Source: Rhodospirillales bacterium RIFCSPLOWO2_12_FULL_67_15 (GTDB lineage: Bacteria > Pseudomonadota > Alphaproteobacteria > Rhodospirillales > 2-12-FULL-67-15). Taken from it: a stretch of 7,036 nt of DNA. The DNA is taken from NCBI GenBank assembly GCA_001830475.1, contig MIAC01000218.1, positions 1 to 7,036 on the forward strand, given 5' to 3'. Shown piece by piece: positions 1 to 5,457 of the stretch. The notes under the pieces were generated by a model. The model made no database searches. It worked only from the letters and a program-made list of their open reading frames with translations, and was not told where the DNA came from. Positions within the stretch are counted from its first letter, which is position 1. Each line of letters starts with the position of its first letter. A program made the translations under genes and the position numbers.

Positions 1-58
1 TGTCGCTTGGTCATCGGTAGATCGTATCATAGTAGGTGGCAAGAACACGACTTTACCC

Positions 59-114
59 AAGTGTAATGTCACTTTGTTAAACCCATTACACATTACACAG
101 TTCACATTTAACAA
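59..114. repeat. Overlapping inverted repeats next to the deacetylase stop codon
   Basis: Perfect arms are GTGTAATGT (61-69) with ACATTACAC (90-98), TTGTTAAA (74-81) with TTTAACAA (107-114), and AAGTG (59-63) with CACTT (70-74). The second pair begins immediately after the TAG stop (115-117) of the minus-strand gene. The first two pairs interleave, so they could form alternative hairpins or a pseudoknot-like fold in RNA. The stems are AT-rich and no T-tract follows, so a terminator or mRNA-end function is only a possibility. Confidence 0.5.
84..98. repeat. Heptamer direct repeat CATTACA x2
   Basis: CATTACA occurs at 84-90 and 91-97, followed by C at 98, so CATTACAC occurs twice with a one-base overlap. 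Its reverse complement GTGTAATG lies at 61-68. This is the second heptamer-type repeat in the window and, like the first, sits in a spacer after a gene on the minus strand. Confidence 0.75.
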
Positions 115-819
115 CTATGAGGGGGGTTCAATGCGACGAAACAGATCGTAGTACCCGGAGAGTTTGGCGGCCAACAGCCAGGGATGTCGGTCGCGGTCGG
201 TCATCTTGATACGCCGCAAGGCGAAGGGATCGCAACCTGATCGAGTCGTGCCCCGATTGGTGGTACAGGCCGCCAGATAACCGTGCCCCCTCGCCATGGC
301 CTGCACCTCAGGGGTAAAGCCTCCGACCGGGTAACTCAGGATGCGCACCGGGCAGCCAAGCTGCGTCTCCAGAATCCGCTTGGACTCGGCCAGCTCCCGC
401 TCGGCCTCTTGAGGCGAGGCCAGGGGAAGATACGTGTGGTTGAGCGTGTGGCTGCCGACCGCTAGCCCGTCCTTTGACACCGCTCGAAGCTGCTCCCACG
501 TCATGAAGCCAGGCAACCCGACTTCGGTCGGGGTCACAAAGACGGTGGCGCGAAACCCGAATCGCCGCAGCAAGGGCGCTGCCACCGTGCACGTTTCTTC
601 ATACCCGTCATCAAACGTGATGACCGTGCTGTTGCGAGACACCGAGCGGCCCTCGATGAGGTGGCCGGCCAACTGGGACAGCTCCCACACCTGGCAGCGT
701 CGGCGCGCCAAAAACCGCAGGTGGCCCTCGAAGGTCTCCGGAGCCACCGTCGGGACATGATCCCCCTTGGGCTGCCCGATCCGGTGGTACGCAAGAATGG
801 GAACAGTCCAGAAGCGCAT
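115..819 (-). CDS. NodB-type polysaccharide deacetylase
   Basis: This 234-residue protein of carbohydrate esterase family 4 would remove acetyl groups from N-acetylated sugars of a glycan or glycolipid. The sequence opens with PILAYHRI (7-14), common in envelope-cluster members. Motif 1 is TFDDG (68-72), with the catalytic and metal-binding Asp pair. Motif 2 is SHTLNH (123-128), with both metal-binding His. Motif 3 appears as SYPVGG (162-167) instead of the RPPYG form. No signal peptide or transmembrane helix is evident, so it probably works in the cytoplasm or at the inner face of the membrane on a lipid-linked precursor. I chose the ATG at 819, ten bases after the oxidoreductase stop; an in-frame ATG at 876 would overlap that gene and add a 19-residue leader without family character. 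The Shine-Dalgarno sequence is weak or absent. The gene ends with TAG immediately next to an inverted repeat. Confidence 0.92.
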   Translation of the reverse strand: MRFWTVPILAYHRIGQPKGDHVPTVAPETFEGHLRFLARRRCQVWELSQLAGHLIEGRSVSRNSTVITFDDGYEETCTVAAPLLRRFGFRATVFVTPTEVGLPGFMTWEQLRAVSKDGLAVGSHTLNHTYLPLASPQEAERELAESKRILETQLGCPVRILSYPVGGFTPEVQAMARGHGYLAACTTNRGTTRSGCDPFALRRIKMTDRDRHPWLLAAKLSGYYDLFRRIEPPS

Positions 820-829
820 TAGGGTCTCA

Positions 830-1789
830 TTATAGCATGGCCGTCTCGCCAGCCGCCAAGACCCGGACGACGTCAACGGCCAAAGCCGTGCCGAACCGCC
901 CTCGATCCCCTCCTCGCAGCCCCTCCAGGAAGTACGCCAGCATGCGGGTGAGCGGCGGGTCGGTCGAGGCGGAATCCAACGCGTGCAGCGTCAGCGGTTC
1001 GGCCTGCGCGTTCTCGTATCGCCGGACGTAGTCAATCGCGGCGGCGGTGAGGGGAGTCGGAGACGCGTCATCGACCACGTAGAGATGGCGGTCCGTCACG
1101 ACGGTCAGCCGCCGGCGTTTGTCCGGCGAGAGACGCCCGGCGTGAATCCACCCGATGGCTCCGGTGGCGAACTCCAGGCGAAGGCTGAGCATCTCTGGAA
1201 CGCCTTGAGGATCGCGCGGACCGCCCAAGGCGAGTGTGGCCGTGGGCACCTGTCCCACAAGATCCAGGCACAGGCTCACATCGTGCGGGACCCAGTCCCA
1301 GAGGGCCGTTGTGTGACGCCGGAACGGGCCGAAGGCCATGCCTTCGGAGCAGACGATCCGCACGACCTCGCGGCGTTCACGCAGATGCCGGCGCAGCGTT
1401 TCATAGGCCGGATGGAAGAGTTGGGTATGATCGACCAGGACAGGGACGCCACTCTTCACCACGAGCTGGTGGAGTCGTTGAGCGGTCGGGACGTCCAGGC
1501 AGAGGGGTTTTTCAACGAGACAGGGTTTGCCCGCCTCAAGGCAGGCTGTGAGGATCTCGGCATGGGTATCCGGCGGCGTGGCGATGATCACCGCATCACA
1601 CGGGCTGCGGACCACAGCCTGCCAATCCTCCATGATCTGCGCGGGCGGGGGAAGTTGAGCGGCTTGCTCGTGGTGGCGACAACAGACGGCCTTCAGGGTG
1701 CAGCGCTGGGCAAGCTGCTGGATGGTCCGGAGATAGGCCTGGCCCCACCGGCCAGTCCCAATGAGTCCGAGCGTTATTGGCGTATCCAT
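830..1789 (-). CDS. Gfo/Idh/MocA-family NAD(P)-dependent oxidoreductase
   Basis: This 319-residue cytosolic enzyme probably oxidises or reduces a sugar or nucleotide-sugar hydroxyl/keto group. The N-terminal Rossmann motif is LIGTGRWGQ (9-17). It continues with IIATPPDTH (68-76) and the family signature VEKPL (92-96), whose Lys is the usual catalytic residue. The second-domain segment DWVPHDVSL (165-173) supplies the likely catalytic His169. Length fits compact family members. I chose the ATG at 1789 because the Rossmann strand begins four residues later. In-frame ATGs further upstream (up to 1975) would give a low-complexity leader read through the preceding gene. There is no recognisable Shine-Dalgarno sequence; the upstream spacer is a heptamer repeat, so expression may depend on re-initiation after the preceding stop. 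The gene ends with tandem stops TAA TGA, 10 nt before the deacetylase. WlbA-like 3-dehydrogenase activity is one possibility among many. Confidence 0.88.
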   Translation of the reverse strand: MDTPITLGLIGTGRWGQAYLRTIQQLAQRCTLKAVCCRHHEQAAQLPPPAQIMEDWQAVVRSPCDAVIIATPPDTHAEILTACLEAGKPCLVEKPLCLDVPTAQRLHQLVVKSGVPVLVDHTQLFHPAYETLRRHLRERREVVRIVCSEGMAFGPFRRHTTALWDWVPHDVSLCLDLVGQVPTATLALGGPRDPQGVPEMLSLRLEFATGAIGWIHAGRLSPDKRRRLTVVTDRHLYVVDDASPTPLTAAAIDYVRRYENAQAEPLTLHALDSASTDPPLTRMLAYFLEGLRGGDRGRFGTALAVDVVRVLAAGETAML

Positions 1790-1793
1790 CTTA

Positions 1794-1813
1794 GTGCTTG
1801 GTGCTTGGTGCTT
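1794..1813. repeat. Heptamer tandem repeat GTGCTTG x3 (last copy 6 of 7)
   Basis: Three head-to-tail copies of GTGCTTG (plus strand; CAAGCAC on the minus strand) start at 1794, 1801 and 1808, the third ending one base short. They fill nearly all of the spacer between the SDR and oxidoreductase genes and run into the SDR stop codon (1812-1814). They resemble in style the short tandem heptamers (STRR) known from cyanobacterial genomes. Function is unknown. Confidence 0.9.
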
Positions 1814-2876
1814 AAAAGGGCGAGCCGGTGTACACGCGCTTCGCCCAGCGCATGAACCGACCCAATCCCTCTGGAAGTCCGACAGCCGGATGGTAGCCGA
1901 GGTGGCGCGTCGCCTTGCTGATCTCAGGGCATCGACGCTGGGGTTCGTCGGACGGATAGGCATCGGGATACTCAATCACTTCAATCGGCAGCTTGCGTCC
2001 AGCCACCCGCTGGAAGATCTGCGCGAACTCCAGCATGGACAGCTCCGGGGTCGGATTGCCGATGTTGTAGGCTTGCCCGCGCGTCCCGTTCAACAACGCT
2101 TTGAAGAACCCGACCATGGCGTCGGTGATATAGCAGAATGTCCGCGTCTGCCTCCCGGTCCCGTAGACGTGGAGGGGCCGATGCCCGACGATGCGGCTGG
2201 CGAAGTTTGGAATCACCCGGTAATCCGTCTCCGACATCCCCGGGCCGTAGACATTAAACGGCCGCACCATGGTCGCCGGCACCCCAAACTGTCCATGAAA
2301 GATGACGCACAGCGTCTCCCCTAATCGTTTGGACTCGTCGTAACAGGCCCGCGGCCCAAGACACGAGACATTGCCGTTGTAGGACTCCGGCGTGGGGACG
2401 TGCTTGGCATCCGGATTGCCGTAGATCTCGCTGGAGCTAAAGAACAAGAATCCTTTGACGCGTCTCTCCCGCGCCAGCTCCAGCAGGTGTTTGGTGCCGC
2501 GGGTCGCGACCTCGAGGGTTTCGAGCGGGTATTTGCGGTAGTAGTAGGGGCTGGCGATCCCGGCGGCGTGCACGATATAGTCCACCGGCTCGCGGAGGGT
2601 TAAGGGCGTCGTGAGGTCGTGCCGGATGAAGTGATAGCCCTTCCGCCACGCCCGGCTGAAATGCGGGAGTGCGCTGGTGACGTGGTTGTCGATCACCAGC
2701 AGACGGCACGGGCGCTTCAGCACGTGCTCGTTCAGATAGGCGAGGGTCAGCACGAGATACCGCCCGAGGAAACCGTGCCCTCCTGAAATGAGCACGCTCT
2801 GGCCCGCCAGGCGCTTGGTGTCATCCCCCAGCCGATCAACAATCTCTTTGATATCGGATGCCAGAAACTGTTTCAT
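1812..2876 (-). CDS. NAD-dependent sugar epimerase/dehydratase, UDP-glucuronate decarboxylase-like
   Basis: This is a 354-residue extended short-chain dehydrogenase/reductase acting on a nucleotide sugar in the cytosol. The NAD-binding glycine motif is GGHGFLG (32-38), after a 25-residue helical lead that is common in polysaccharide-cluster members. The catalytic elements are FSSSE (146-150) and YDESK (Y179, K183). GPRACYDESKR (174-184), FNVYGPG (207-213), YGTGRQTRTFCYI (238-250) and RCPEISKA (315-322) strongly recall UDP-glucuronate decarboxylase, which makes UDP-xylose through a 4-keto intermediate. A dTDP-glucose 4,6-dehydratase-like or epimerase activity remains possible. The start follows a strong Shine-Dalgarno site. 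The gene lies 10 nt after the C-methyltransferase and 22 nt before the oxidoreductase, consistent with one pathway. Its TAA stop falls next to a heptamer tandem repeat. The fold and cofactor are secure; the exact reaction is inferred. Confidence 0.9.
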   Translation of the reverse strand: MKQFLASDIKEIVDRLGDDTKRLAGQSVLISGGHGFLGRYLVLTLAYLNEHVLKRPCRLLVIDNHVTSALPHFSRAWRKGYHFIRHDLTTPLTLREPVDYIVHAAGIASPYYYRKYPLETLEVATRGTKHLLELARERRVKGFLFFSSSEIYGNPDAKHVPTPESYNGNVSCLGPRACYDESKRLGETLCVIFHGQFGVPATMVRPFNVYGPGMSETDYRVIPNFASRIVGHRPLHVYGTGRQTRTFCYITDAMVGFFKALLNGTRGQAYNIGNPTPELSMLEFAQIFQRVAGRKLPIEVIEYPDAYPSDEPQRRCPEISKATRHLGYHPAVGLPEGLGRFMRWAKRVYTGSPF

Positions 2877-2881
2877 GCCCT

Positions 2882-2888
2882 CCTCCTC
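2882..2888 (-). promoter_or_regulatory. Ribosome-binding site of the SDR gene, overlapping the upstream stop codon
   Basis: The minus strand reads GAGGAGG, five bases before the ATG at 2876. Its first bases belong to the TGA stop (2889-2887) of the C-methyltransferase gene. This decides the SDR start against an upstream in-frame ATG at 2936 that would sit inside the methyltransferase. The arrangement predicts coupled translation. Confidence 0.88.
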
Positions 2889-4152
2889 ATCGAATCTCCA
2901 GCTTGGGAAGCGGCACGATAAAATGCCCCCCGCCATCCATGAACGCCTGATGCGTGCGCATGATCGGCTCCGCGAAATTCCAGGCGAGGATCACCACGTC
3001 GTCCGGCCGCGTGTCTGCCTCGTACAAGGCCGTGGAGGGCACGACCGGCAGATGATAGCCTGGGGAAAACCGCCCCTGTTTCCAGGGGCTGTCGTCACAG
3101 AGATACTCGATCACCTCAGGCCCGAGGCCGAAATGGAACATCAGGGTCGTCGCCTTCGCCGGCGCGCCGAAGCCGGCGATCCGTTTCCCCTCCCGCTTCA
3201 AGCCACACAGCAGGCTCATGAGCTCCTCCTTGCGCTGCTGGATGCGCGTGAACAAGTCGCGGTAGGCCGCAAGGCCAAAGAGTCCCAGGGAGGTTTCCAG
3301 TTGAATCAACTGCTCGACGCGAGCGTGATGCGGCCAGCGTCCCCCCTTCCGCTGGGCGATGCCGCGCAACGACCCTCCGTGCGTGTCCACCCGGACCGCG
3401 TCGATGAGCTCCATCCCGTGCTGCTGAAACAATCGCGTCAACGGCTTGACCGTATGATAGCTCAGATGCTCATGATAGATGGTATCAAACAGCCCCTGGT
3501 CCACCACATCGACGAGGTAGGACACCTCAAAGACCAACACCCCATCCTGATGCAGGAGGTGGGCGACGCCCTCCACGATCCCATGCAGGTCATCGGCGTG
3601 GGCGAAGACATTATTCGCGGCCACCACCGACGCCTCCCATCCCTCTCGGCGGAGCCGTTGCGCCAGCGCCAGATCGAAAAACTCAGGCAGGGTGTCGATC
3701 CCGCGTGTCGTCGCCTCGGCGGCGATCGCCTGGGCCGGGTCGATTCCCAGCACCCGCATGCCGGCGTCTTTGAAGCACCGCAGCAGCGTGCCGTCGTTGC
3801 TGCCGATTTCGATCACACGGGAGCCCGGCGGCATCCCCGTCCATTGCAGCACCTCCGCCGCATACCGCCGGAAGTGCTCCACGAACACCGGCGAGGTGCC
3901 CGAGACGTAGACGTAGTGGCGGAAGAGCCGCTGCGGATCGACGACGTCGAGCAACTGCGCATGCCCGCAGACGCGGCACAGATGCACCTTCAGCGGGAAA
4001 CGGTCCTGCGGTTTATCGACCTGGTCAGCCTCGACGAACTCGTTGGCGAGCGGCGTGTCGCCCAGTGACAGCGCAAGGGCCAACTCGCGCGATCCGCACA
4101 CTCGACAGTCCGTTCGCCTCCGCAGTGACGGCTGAGCCATCGTCTGGCTCAT
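2887..4152 (-). CDS. Sugar C-methyltransferase (TylCIII/NovU/TcaB9-type)
   Basis: This 421-residue protein has the full three-part architecture of nucleotide-sugar C-methyltransferases. It has an N-terminal zinc site with CRVCG (C16, C19) and CRVCGH (C59, C62), a SAM-binding core with EIGSNDG (115-121) and GIDPA (136-140), and a C-terminal domain with GFGAPAKA (327-334). YHEH (226-229) matches the Tyr/His active-site segment described for TcaB9. Such enzymes add a methyl carbon from SAM next to a keto group of an NDP-sugar, giving a branched-chain sugar. Length is normal for the family. I chose the ATG at 4152 because it overlaps the cupin stop as TGATG and puts the first zinc Cys at residue 16; an ATG at 4140 is the alternative. 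A longer frame running upstream to 4320 would lie entirely inside the cupin gene and is unlikely. Some relatives in LPS clusters have unknown or modified activity, so the exact sugar is undetermined. Confidence 0.92.
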   Translation of the reverse strand: MSQTMAQPSLRRRTDCRVCGSRELALALSLGDTPLANEFVEADQVDKPQDRFPLKVHLCRVCGHAQLLDVVDPQRLFRHYVYVSGTSPVFVEHFRRYAAEVLQWTGMPPGSRVIEIGSNDGTLLRCFKDAGMRVLGIDPAQAIAAEATTRGIDTLPEFFDLALAQRLRREGWEASVVAANNVFAHADDLHGIVEGVAHLLHQDGVLVFEVSYLVDVVDQGLFDTIYHEHLSYHTVKPLTRLFQQHGMELIDAVRVDTHGGSLRGIAQRKGGRWPHHARVEQLIQLETSLGLFGLAAYRDLFTRIQQRKEELMSLLCGLKREGKRIAGFGAPAKATTLMFHFGLGPEVIEYLCDDSPWKQGRFSPGYHLPVVPSTALYEADTRPDDVVILAWNFAEPIMRTHQAFMDGGGHFIVPLPKLEIR

Positions 4153-4556
4153 CACGATCCGGAGGATTGCCCTGGAGTCACGCGAACGGTATCCTGTTCG
4201 TAGTCCGCCATCGTCCGGCTGTTCCGCGACACGGCGAAGATCACGGAGTCCTCGGTGAATTCCATGATGTGCTCGTACATCGGCGGGGTATAGAACAACT
4301 GCCCCGGCCGGATCACCCACCGCTGATGGGCCCCTCGCTCGCCGACGGGCCGATGGGCATAGATCAGCCCTCCCCGCTGCAGCCAGCAGTAGTGGAAGTC
4401 CGTTGTGTGATAGTGGTTGCCTCGGATCGCGCCGTGCTTCGAGGTGATGACGAGCGCGCTGCCCAGTGGTGCATCCACCAAATTCTGGATCTCCCCCCGT
4501 TCATCCACAAACGGGGGACGCAGCGGCACCATCGCCTCACCCGGTTGAGCTGCCAT
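4152..4556 (-). CDS. Small cupin-fold protein, possible nucleotide-sugar epimerase/isomerase
   Basis: This is a 134-residue single-domain cupin. The first motif is RGNHYH with a further His (45-50 and H55), giving clustered potential metal ligands. A Gly-rich turn follows at RGG (61-63), and the second motif is PPMYEH (91-96). The sequence around RGNHYH resembles the cupin domains found in sugar-nucleotide enzymes such as the CapF C-terminal domain and FdtA/WxcM-type ketoisomerases. A role in epimerising or isomerising a keto-sugar nucleotide is therefore plausible, although a non-enzymatic sugar-binding role is possible. The start is supported by AAGGAGG six bases upstream. The gene ends in TGATG shared with the next gene, a sugar C-methyltransferase, so the two proteins are probably made together and may act on the same intermediate. 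No signal peptide or membrane segment is visible. Confidence 0.85.
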   Translation of the reverse strand: MAAQPGEAMVPLRPPFVDERGEIQNLVDAPLGSALVITSKHGAIRGNHYHTTDFHYCWLQRGGLIYAHRPVGERGAHQRWVIRPGQLFYTPPMYEHIMEFTEDSVIFAVSRNSRTMADYEQDTVRVTPGQSSGS

Positions 4557-4562
4557 CCCGTT

Positions 4563-4569
4563 CCTCCTT
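4563..4569 (-). promoter_or_regulatory. Ribosome-binding site of the cupin gene
   Basis: On the minus strand this reads AAGGAGG, six bases before the ATG at 4556. It fixes the cupin start and is among the strongest Shine-Dalgarno matches in the window. It follows a 67-nt spacer (4557-4623), the longest gap between genes here, so the cupin appears to be translated independently of the preceding methyltransferase. Confidence 0.85.
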
Positions 4570-4623
4570 TTCGACGGCGCTGACCCTCACGAATGACCCC
4601 CCGCAGCACCCAGCGTCCATCCT

Positions 4624-5457
4624 TCAACGTGTCCCCTTGGTACCAGGCACGGATTCCCATGGCGTTCCTAACCAATCGACCAACCCCGTTCCCGTCCAAT
4701 GTCCAAAGGATGTGAGATCGAACTTCGGATAGGGAATCTCCCGCCACACTTTCAGCATGGTCCAGACCCGAATATCATCAAGGATCAGCAGTGGTGGCTT
4801 TACAAACCCCACCTGTCGAAGATTGGCGAGAAATTTTGGTTCCATGATGCCATCCTTCGCCGCGTCTACGAATATCAGCTCAGCCTGGCAAAGCAAGGCG
4901 TGGTAACGTTGCATGGCGTTTGGATCACAGAGATCGTCGGTATATTGAATCAACCGATGGTCAGCAAAATCCTTTTCGGTCAGGCAAGCCCCAGGGTACT
5001 TCTGCCAAGAAATGAGGTCGAAGGTCACCACCTGTCCATCCGGCGGAAGGAACTGCTTCAGAGCCAAAGCCGACATACCAGCCGCAGTCCCGATCTCAAC
5101 AACGCACCGCGGTTGCATGATGGCCACTAAGGCCGCCAAGAGTCGATAGTGTTCACCCGGCCACCAGGACGGGGGATAGGAAAGGTTGACAGAGACACGC
5201 CGATCCAAATCGTCCAAGCGGAGATTTGCCGCCTGTTGAAGAGCCGGAAGAACGATGTTAAGCAGCCGCTCGGATGGTTGGACATCGTCATCCGTGGACG
5301 CGATGAGCGAGTATTCGACGTGGCGAGCAACAAAAGGCGCAGGCAGGACTCGCCGAAGCAGCTGAGGCTTCCAACTCCATCGCAAGAGATCCCGACCACG
5401 CCACCTGATGCGAAACACGCCATCAGGGTCTCGTATTTCAACCTGTCGTCGTTTCAT
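4624..5457 (-). CDS. Class I SAM-dependent methyltransferase (O-methyltransferase-like)
   Basis: This 277-residue protein is probably a cytosolic methyltransferase modifying a hydroxyl of a sugar or glycan. The Rossmann-fold SAM-binding motif I is EIGTAAG (121-127), followed by the acidic end of strand 2 in VVTFD (143-147), FVDAAKDG (196-203) and LILDDI (224-229). These features resemble the Methyltransf_24/O-methyltransferase-3 group, in which Asp residues can bind a metal. About 110 residues precede motif I; they contain an Arg- and Trp-rich patch (15-46) and no signal peptide. The start at 5457 is the only ATG before residue 113 and is preceded by AGGGA (5466-5470) eight bases upstream. 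It overlaps the end of the glycosyltransferase gene by 20 nt in another frame, which suggests translational coupling. GC content is clearly lower than in the flanking genes (about 54% over 4741-5160 by my count), hinting at separate acquisition. The substrate is unknown. Confidence 0.85.
   Translation of the reverse strand: MKRRQVEIRDPDGVFRIRWRGRDLLRWSWKPQLLRRVLPAPFVARHVEYSLIASTDDDVQPSERLLNIVLPALQQAANLRLDDLDRRVSVNLSYPPSWWPGEHYRLLAALVAIMQPRCVVEIGTAAGMSALALKQFLPPDGQVVTFDLISWQKYPGACLTEKDFADHRLIQYTDDLCDPNAMQRYHALLCQAELIFVDAAKDGIMEPKFLANLRQVGFVKPPLLILDDIRVWTMLKVWREIPYPKFDLTSFGHWTGTGLVDWLGTPWESVPGTKGTR

Larger units (their letters stand above)
1..114. other. AT-rich non-coding spacer after the deacetylase gene
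   Basis: GC drops to 19 of 60 bases over 61-120, far below the genes to the right. I see no supported gene. A minus-strand ATG at 30 opens ten codons to the window edge but has no Shine-Dalgarno match. No GC-rich hairpin followed by a T-run is present, so a classical terminator is not supported and the operon could continue leftward. The region does contain the repeats described separately. Confidence 0.6.

Noticed and set aside
1..30. Minus-strand ATG at 30 as the start of a next operon gene
   Set aside because: Only ten codons are visible and there is no Shine-Dalgarno sequence; nothing supports it over chance.
26..54. TATGAT on the minus strand at 31-26 as a promoter -10 element
   Set aside because: The hexamer at the expected -35 spacing (AAAGTC) does not match TTGACA; AT-rich DNA gives such matches by chance.
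59..114. Rho-independent terminator for the operon
   Set aside because: The stems are short and AT-rich with 6-25-nt loops, and no T-run follows on the minus strand.
983..1855. Plus-strand 290-codon open frame antisense to the Gfo/Idh gene
   Set aside because: It is fully opposite a gene with clear Rossmann and EKP motifs; no domain character or ribosome-binding site is seen.
2788..4068. Plus-strand 426-codon open frame antisense to the C-methyltransferase and SDR genes
   Set aside because: It lies opposite two confidently assigned genes, its product is rich in Arg/His/Gln with no recognisable motif, and long antisense frames are expected in GC-rich genes.
4557..4660. Minus-strand alternative frame through the methyltransferase end and the 67-nt spacer, with a protein-like look (contains WYQGD and WVLRG)
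   Set aside because: I considered a lost C-terminal extension by frameshift or a small gene, but it has no stop before running into the cupin gene in the wrong frame and no Shine-Dalgarno sequence, so chance is the simplest explanation.
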